A stretch of DNA of 64,000 nt from Streptomyces ardesiacus. Lineage in GTDB: Bacteria; Actinomycetota; Actinomycetes; Streptomycetales; Streptomycetaceae. Numbering within the stretch: position 1 is the stretch's first letter; every line of letters begins with the position of its first letter. The notes under the pieces are model-generated. The model was given only the letters and a program-made list of their open reading frames with translations. It had not been told where the DNA came from and searched no databases. Below, one piece after another: positions 60,967 through 64,000 of the stretch. A program made the position numbers and the translations under genes. The stretch covers positions 210,850 through 274,849 of the forward strand of contig NZ_BEWC01000011.1 in the NCBI RefSeq assembly GCF_003112575.1. Reading direction: 5' to 3'.

Positions 60967-61490
60967 CCACCGTCACCTACTGGCACCGGATCGACAGTCC
61001 CGTCGGGCTGCTGCTGCTGACCGCCGCCGGCCCCGACGGCGCGCTCACCTCCCTGTCCGTGCCCGGGCAGAAGGGCGGCCGGAGCGTCCAGGACGGCTGG
61101 CGGCACGACGCCGGGCCCTTCCGGGCGGCCGAGGAGCAGCTCGACGCCTACTTCGCCGGGGAGCTGACGGAGTTCCGGCTGCCGCTGCGCGCCGAGGGCA
61201 CCGCCTTCCGGGAGCGCGTGTGGGCCGCCCTCGACGACGTGCCCTACGGGGCGACGACGACGTACGGCGAGATCGCCGCGCGCATCGGGGCCTCGCGGCC
61301 GGCGGTGCGCGCCGTCGGGGGCGCGATCGGCGCCAATCCGCTGCTGATCCTGCGCCCCTGCCACCGGGTGATCGGCGCCGACGGCTCGCTGACCGGGTAC
61401 GCGGGCGGACTGGACCGCAAGACGCGGCTGCTGGCCCTGGAGGGCGCGCCCGTCAGCCGGCCAGGACCGCTCCCAGCCACGCCCCGGTGA
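60963..61490 (+). CDS. ogt: Methylated-DNA-[protein]-cysteine S-methyltransferase
   Basis: 175-aa suicidal repair enzyme that removes O6-alkylguanine in DNA. The active-site motif PCHRVIG holds C133, preceded by GGAIGANPLLILR and followed by GSLTGYAGGLDRK; the Tyr/Arg helix (TTTYGEIAARIG, SRPAVRAVGGAIG) is intact. ATG 60963 overlaps the Ada-AlkA stop. Its 3' end overlaps the convergent DUF456 gene by 38 bp. Confidence 0.93.
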   Translation: MTTVTYWHRIDSPVGLLLLTAAGPDGALTSLSVPGQKGGRSVQDGWRHDAGPFRAAEEQLDAYFAGELTEFRLPLRAEGTAFRERVWAALDDVPYGATTTYGEIAARIGASRPAVRAVGGAIGANPLLILRPCHRVIGADGSLTGYAGGLDRKTRLLALEGAPVSRPGPLPATPR

Positions 61491-61935
61491 TCAGCAGGCA
61501 GGCGAACAGCTCCGTCAGCAGCCCGGCGCCGCCGTGGCGCATCGCGCTCCGCAGCGACGCCATCGCCTCGCCGTGCCGCCCGAGCCGCAGGCGCTCGGCG
61601 AGGTAGACGCCGCCCAGGAAGCCGGGGATCGCGCCGAGCACGGGGAGGAACACGAAGCCGAGGACGGCGCCCGCGCCCCCGTAGGCCGTCATCCGGCGCA
61701 TCGCCTCGTCCCGGCGTCTCCTGCGGGTCGGCAGCGCCCAGCGCACCGCGCGGGACAGCAGGAGGACGACCGTGGCGCCGACGAGGACGGCCCACGCGAG
61801 CGGCTGCGGGTCCTTCAGCGCCCACCACAGGACCCCGGCCCACACCAGCCACGACCCGGGCACGCCGGGGAGCAGGACGCCGCACAGCCCGAGCACGATG
61901 ACCAGGCCGGTCAGCAGGAGGTCCCACGCTCCCAT
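61453..61935 (-). CDS. DUF456 family membrane protein
   Basis: 160 aa with four or so membrane segments; the opening LLLTGLVIVLGLCGVLLPGVPGSWLVWAGVL and AIPGFLGGVYLAERL are the Gly/Pro-rich repeats typical of DUF456. Function unknown. Convergent with ogt, overlapping by 38 bp. A Shine-Dalgarno-like GGA lies just upstream of ATG 61935. Confidence 0.87.
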   Translation of the reverse strand: MGAWDLLLTGLVIVLGLCGVLLPGVPGSWLVWAGVLWWALKDPQPLAWAVLVGATVVLLLSRAVRWALPTRRRRRDEAMRRMTAYGGAGAVLGFVFLPVLGAIPGFLGGVYLAERLRLGRHGEAMASLRSAMRHGGAGLLTELFACLLITGAWLGAVLAG

Positions 61936-61996
61936 CCGTCCAGGGTGCCGGAGCCGGGCCCGGTCCGCAGAAGTCCGTGGTGGCGGGGGCCGCCCC

Positions 61997-63025
61997 TCAG
62001 TGGTCTCCGAGCCGGCCCGGCTCCTCGGGCGCCCTGGATTCCCTGGCCCCCCGGGCCACCCAGTCCCGTTCGTAGGCGTGCCAGCCGAGCTGGAGCCGGG
62101 TGGTCACGCCGGTCAGCTCCATCAGGCGCTTCACCCGCCGCTGTACGGTCCGCAGGCCCAGGTCGAGCTGCTTGGCGACGCTCGCGTCGGTCAGACCGGC
62201 GAGCAGCAGGGAGAGGATCTCCAGGTCGGTGCCGTCGGGGCCGTCGGGGCCGTGCTCGGTGACGCCGGAGGTGCCCAGCCGCAGCGGGAGCGCGTCCCGC
62301 CAGACCGCCTCGAAGAGGCCCGAGAGCAGTTCGAGCAGGCCGCTGGCGTGCACGACCAGCGCGGCGGGCTCCGAGGAGTGCGCGGTGAGCGGCACCAGGG
62401 CGAGGGAGCGGTCGGCCACGATCAGCTTGGTCGGCACCCGGTCCACGACCCGGACCTGCTCGTCGCGGCCGAGCGCGGCGGTCAGCTCGGTGATGCCGGT
62501 CGGCAGGTCGAGCACCGACCGTTCGACCACCACGCGGTAGCGGACGCCTCTCCCGGCGGCCTGTTCCTCCGCGTCGTTCTCCATGCCGGTCACGGCCACC
62601 GGCCGGTCGGTGACCAGCGCGCAGACCTCGTCGCTCGCGCCGAGCTGCAACTGGAGGAAGCGCCGGGCGACGGCCGCGGCGCCGGTCACGACCTCCACCA
62701 GGTCGTGCACGGCGGGCTCGGCCGCCGCCGCGCGGTACTCCTCCGCCAGCAGCGCCGCCGCCAGCTCGGCCCGGTCCAGTTCGTGCCGCTGCTGGGTGAG
62801 CAGGGCGCCCAGCGCGACGCCCGGCGGGGCCGCGACCCAGCGTCCTGGGCGGGCCGAGGACTGGGCGGCGAGCCCCTGCTGCTCCAGCCCGCGCAGCGCG
62901 CGCTCGGTGTCGTGCTCGCCGAGCGCCAGCCTCCGCGCCAGATCCGGTACGTCGGCCGCGCCCACCGACACCAGCGCCCGGTAGGCCGCCTCCTGCGTGT
63001 CCTCCAGCCCCAGCACTCCCAGCAT
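61997..63025 (-). CDS. TrmB/LuxR-type helix-turn-helix regulator
   Basis: 342 aa. The N-terminal TrmB-like winged helix (EAAYRALVSVGAADVPDLARRLAL) and the following sensor region are joined to a C-terminal LuxR helix-turn-helix (LSLLLAGLTDASVAKQLDLGLRTVQRRVKRLM). Streptomyces carry many such orphan regulators; the ligand is unknown. Start ATG 63025. Confidence 0.86.
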   Translation of the reverse strand: MLGVLGLEDTQEAAYRALVSVGAADVPDLARRLALGEHDTERALRGLEQQGLAAQSSARPGRWVAAPPGVALGALLTQQRHELDRAELAAALLAEEYRAAAAEPAVHDLVEVVTGAAAVARRFLQLQLGASDEVCALVTDRPVAVTGMENDAEEQAAGRGVRYRVVVERSVLDLPTGITELTAALGRDEQVRVVDRVPTKLIVADRSLALVPLTAHSSEPAALVVHASGLLELLSGLFEAVWRDALPLRLGTSGVTEHGPDGPDGTDLEILSLLLAGLTDASVAKQLDLGLRTVQRRVKRLMELTGVTTRLQLGWHAYERDWVARGARESRAPEEPGRLGDH

Positions 63026-63314
63026 CAGGCGTCGCCCCTCCCCGGAACCATGATCATCTCAAGCCGCGGGGACCGTCGTGGCGGAAAACGGCCACGGCGT
63101 AAACCCGCCCGCGGACATCATCGCCGTACCGCTGGTCACTCTGCCAAGGTGGCGTCGCCGAGCGGTCCTCCCGTGGGGGGTGGGGCCGCTCGGCCACCCC
63201 ACCTCGGAGAACTGTTCGACGCCTCCCCCGACACGCCGCCCGGGGGTGCGGTGGTGCGCCCGAGTTTTCCGATGCCCCCTGTCCATCCGCCCCCCGCGGT
63301 GGACAATCGGGAGC

Positions 63315-64000
63315 ATGAGTCAGCAGGGGGGAAGGCCCACCGGTCCCACCGGTCCTGAGGACGACTGGTGGGGGCAGCTCTACGACGACTCCACCGACGA
63401 CACCGGCCCGACGGCCGCGCCCGATTCCCTGGACGACCGCTTCGCCTCGGCGTCCGGCACGGTGGCGCGCGGTCCGGGCGCCGGCCCCGTCAACCCGGCG
63501 GACCCGCCGGCTCCCGCCCCGCCCGAACCCCGGGCCCCGTGGTGGGCGACCCCGACGAGCCTGTCGGACATCCCGGGGCCACGCACCGGGGGGCTGCGGG
63601 ACTCCGCGGGTCCGGTGGAGGGCGGGGGCGGGCCTCCGGGTGCCGGCCGGGCGCCGCGTCCCCCGGGCCCGCCGAGGGACGGTGGCGAGGGTCTGGACGG
63701 CCGTGTCGCGTCGAGCGCGGCCCGCCCACCGACGGCCCGTGACGACGGCCCGGGGAGCAGCACCCCGTTGAGCCCCGCCCGCCCGCCACGGGCCGGGGAC
63801 GGCGACAGCGCCCGGCGCGAGGAAGCGCTCCCGGACGCCACGGGCGCCGCCCGTCCCGGGGACCCCCGGGAATCCGCCCCCGCGGCACCGGCCGACGCCG
63901 TCGACGTCCAGCCGGGGGACGGGCGGCCCGCCGGGGGAGCGGCGGCCGGGGCCGAAGTACCGCCCGCGCCGTCCTCACCGCCACCTCTGTCACCTGCGCC
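63315..64000 (+). CDS. Proline-rich N-terminus of a large protein, probably PP2C phosphatase (partial)
   Basis: Open to the right edge, with 228 codons visible. It opens MSQQGGRPTGPTGPEDDWW and continues GQLYDDSTDDTGP, then LDDRFASASGTV, followed by a long Pro/Gly/Ala-rich region. I recall this opening from Streptomyces PP2C-type Ser/Thr phosphatases with a long disordered N-terminus; the catalytic domain lies outside the window. ATG 63315 with GGGAG nearby and a GACAAT hexamer 7 nt upstream. Confidence 0.65.
   Translation, partial: MSQQGGRPTGPTGPEDDWWGQLYDDSTDDTGPTAAPDSLDDRFASASGTVARGPGAGPVNPADPPAPAPPEPRAPWWATPTSLSDIPGPRTGGLRDSAGPVEGGGGPPGAGRAPRPPGPPRDGGEGLDGRVASSAARPPTARDDGPGSSTPLSPARPPRAGDGDSARREEALPDATGAARPGDPRESAPAAPADAVDVQPGDGRPAGGAAAGAEVPPAPSSPPPLSPA

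Overview
The window is high-GC actinomycete DNA and reads as a Streptomyces chromosome. Almost every ORF has extreme third-position GC. Many starts are GTG and a few TTG, and many genes overlap by ATGA, GTGA or TGATG. Several proteins are recognisable Streptomyces types: alditol oxidase AldO, an SAV2148-type HEPN protein, the Erm/macrolide glycosyltransferase pair known from S. lividans as lrm-mgt, and the actinobacterial sulfate assimilation operon. As far as I can recall, the gene order resembles one continuous segment of the S. coelicolor/S. lividans chromosome. No rRNA, tRNA or CRISPR array was seen.

Layout. 0.07-4.7 kb: trehalose/glycogen genes treY and glgX (minus). 5.1-8.9 kb: the SAV2148-type protein, then a truncated exonuclease directly followed by an intact, less GC-rich homologue and a DD-peptidase-like serine hydrolase, which looks like an insertion scar. 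9-13.2 kb: an aminoglycoside-phosphotransferase-like kinase and a three-gene sugar ABC importer. 13.2-15.5 kb: macrolide/lincosamide resistance, with a leader peptide, attenuator-like hairpins, an erm with an apparent in-frame deletion, and mgt. 15.5-18.6 kb: an MMPL exporter and a DUF1697 protein. 18.6-28.3 kb: one long minus-strand sulfur unit (leader peptide, sulfite reductase, zinc ribbon, cysH, cysC, cysD, cysN, sulfonate ABC importer, sirohydrochlorin chelatase). It makes siroheme, reduces sulfate to sulfide and imports sulfonates.

28.4-41 kb is a mixed stretch: GNAT enzyme, secreted protein, GAF regulator, AidB-type acyl-CoA dehydrogenase, YihY/BrkB membrane protein, NmrA-like reductase, two AraC-type regulators, a VOC protein, an L7/L12-like protein, a STAS protein and a carboxylesterase. 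41.1-47.2 kb holds a PBP4-type DD-carboxypeptidase and a MoxR/DUF58/DUF4129 membrane operon. 47.4-52.4 kb holds homocysteine methyltransferase, a CPBP protease with a two-component system, and a DinB-like protein with a PEP-mutase-like enzyme. 52.4-58.3 kb holds a TetR regulator with a palindromic operator, a Tat-exported PHP metallohydrolase and its partner ORF, aldO, and a radical SAM enzyme followed by a 23-residue ORF with a very strong ribosome binding site. 58.4-61.5 kb holds rsgA and alkylation repair (Ada-AlkA fusion and ogt). The right end has a DUF456 protein, a TrmB/LuxR regulator and the start of a proline-rich protein, probably a PP2C phosphatase.

The points most worth checking are the radical SAM gene with its tiny downstream ORF, the missing block inside Erm together with its apparently leaderless leader peptide, the broken exonuclease duplication, and about a dozen genes with a -10-like hexamer 6-8 nt before the start codon and no ribosome binding site, which suggests leaderless mRNAs.
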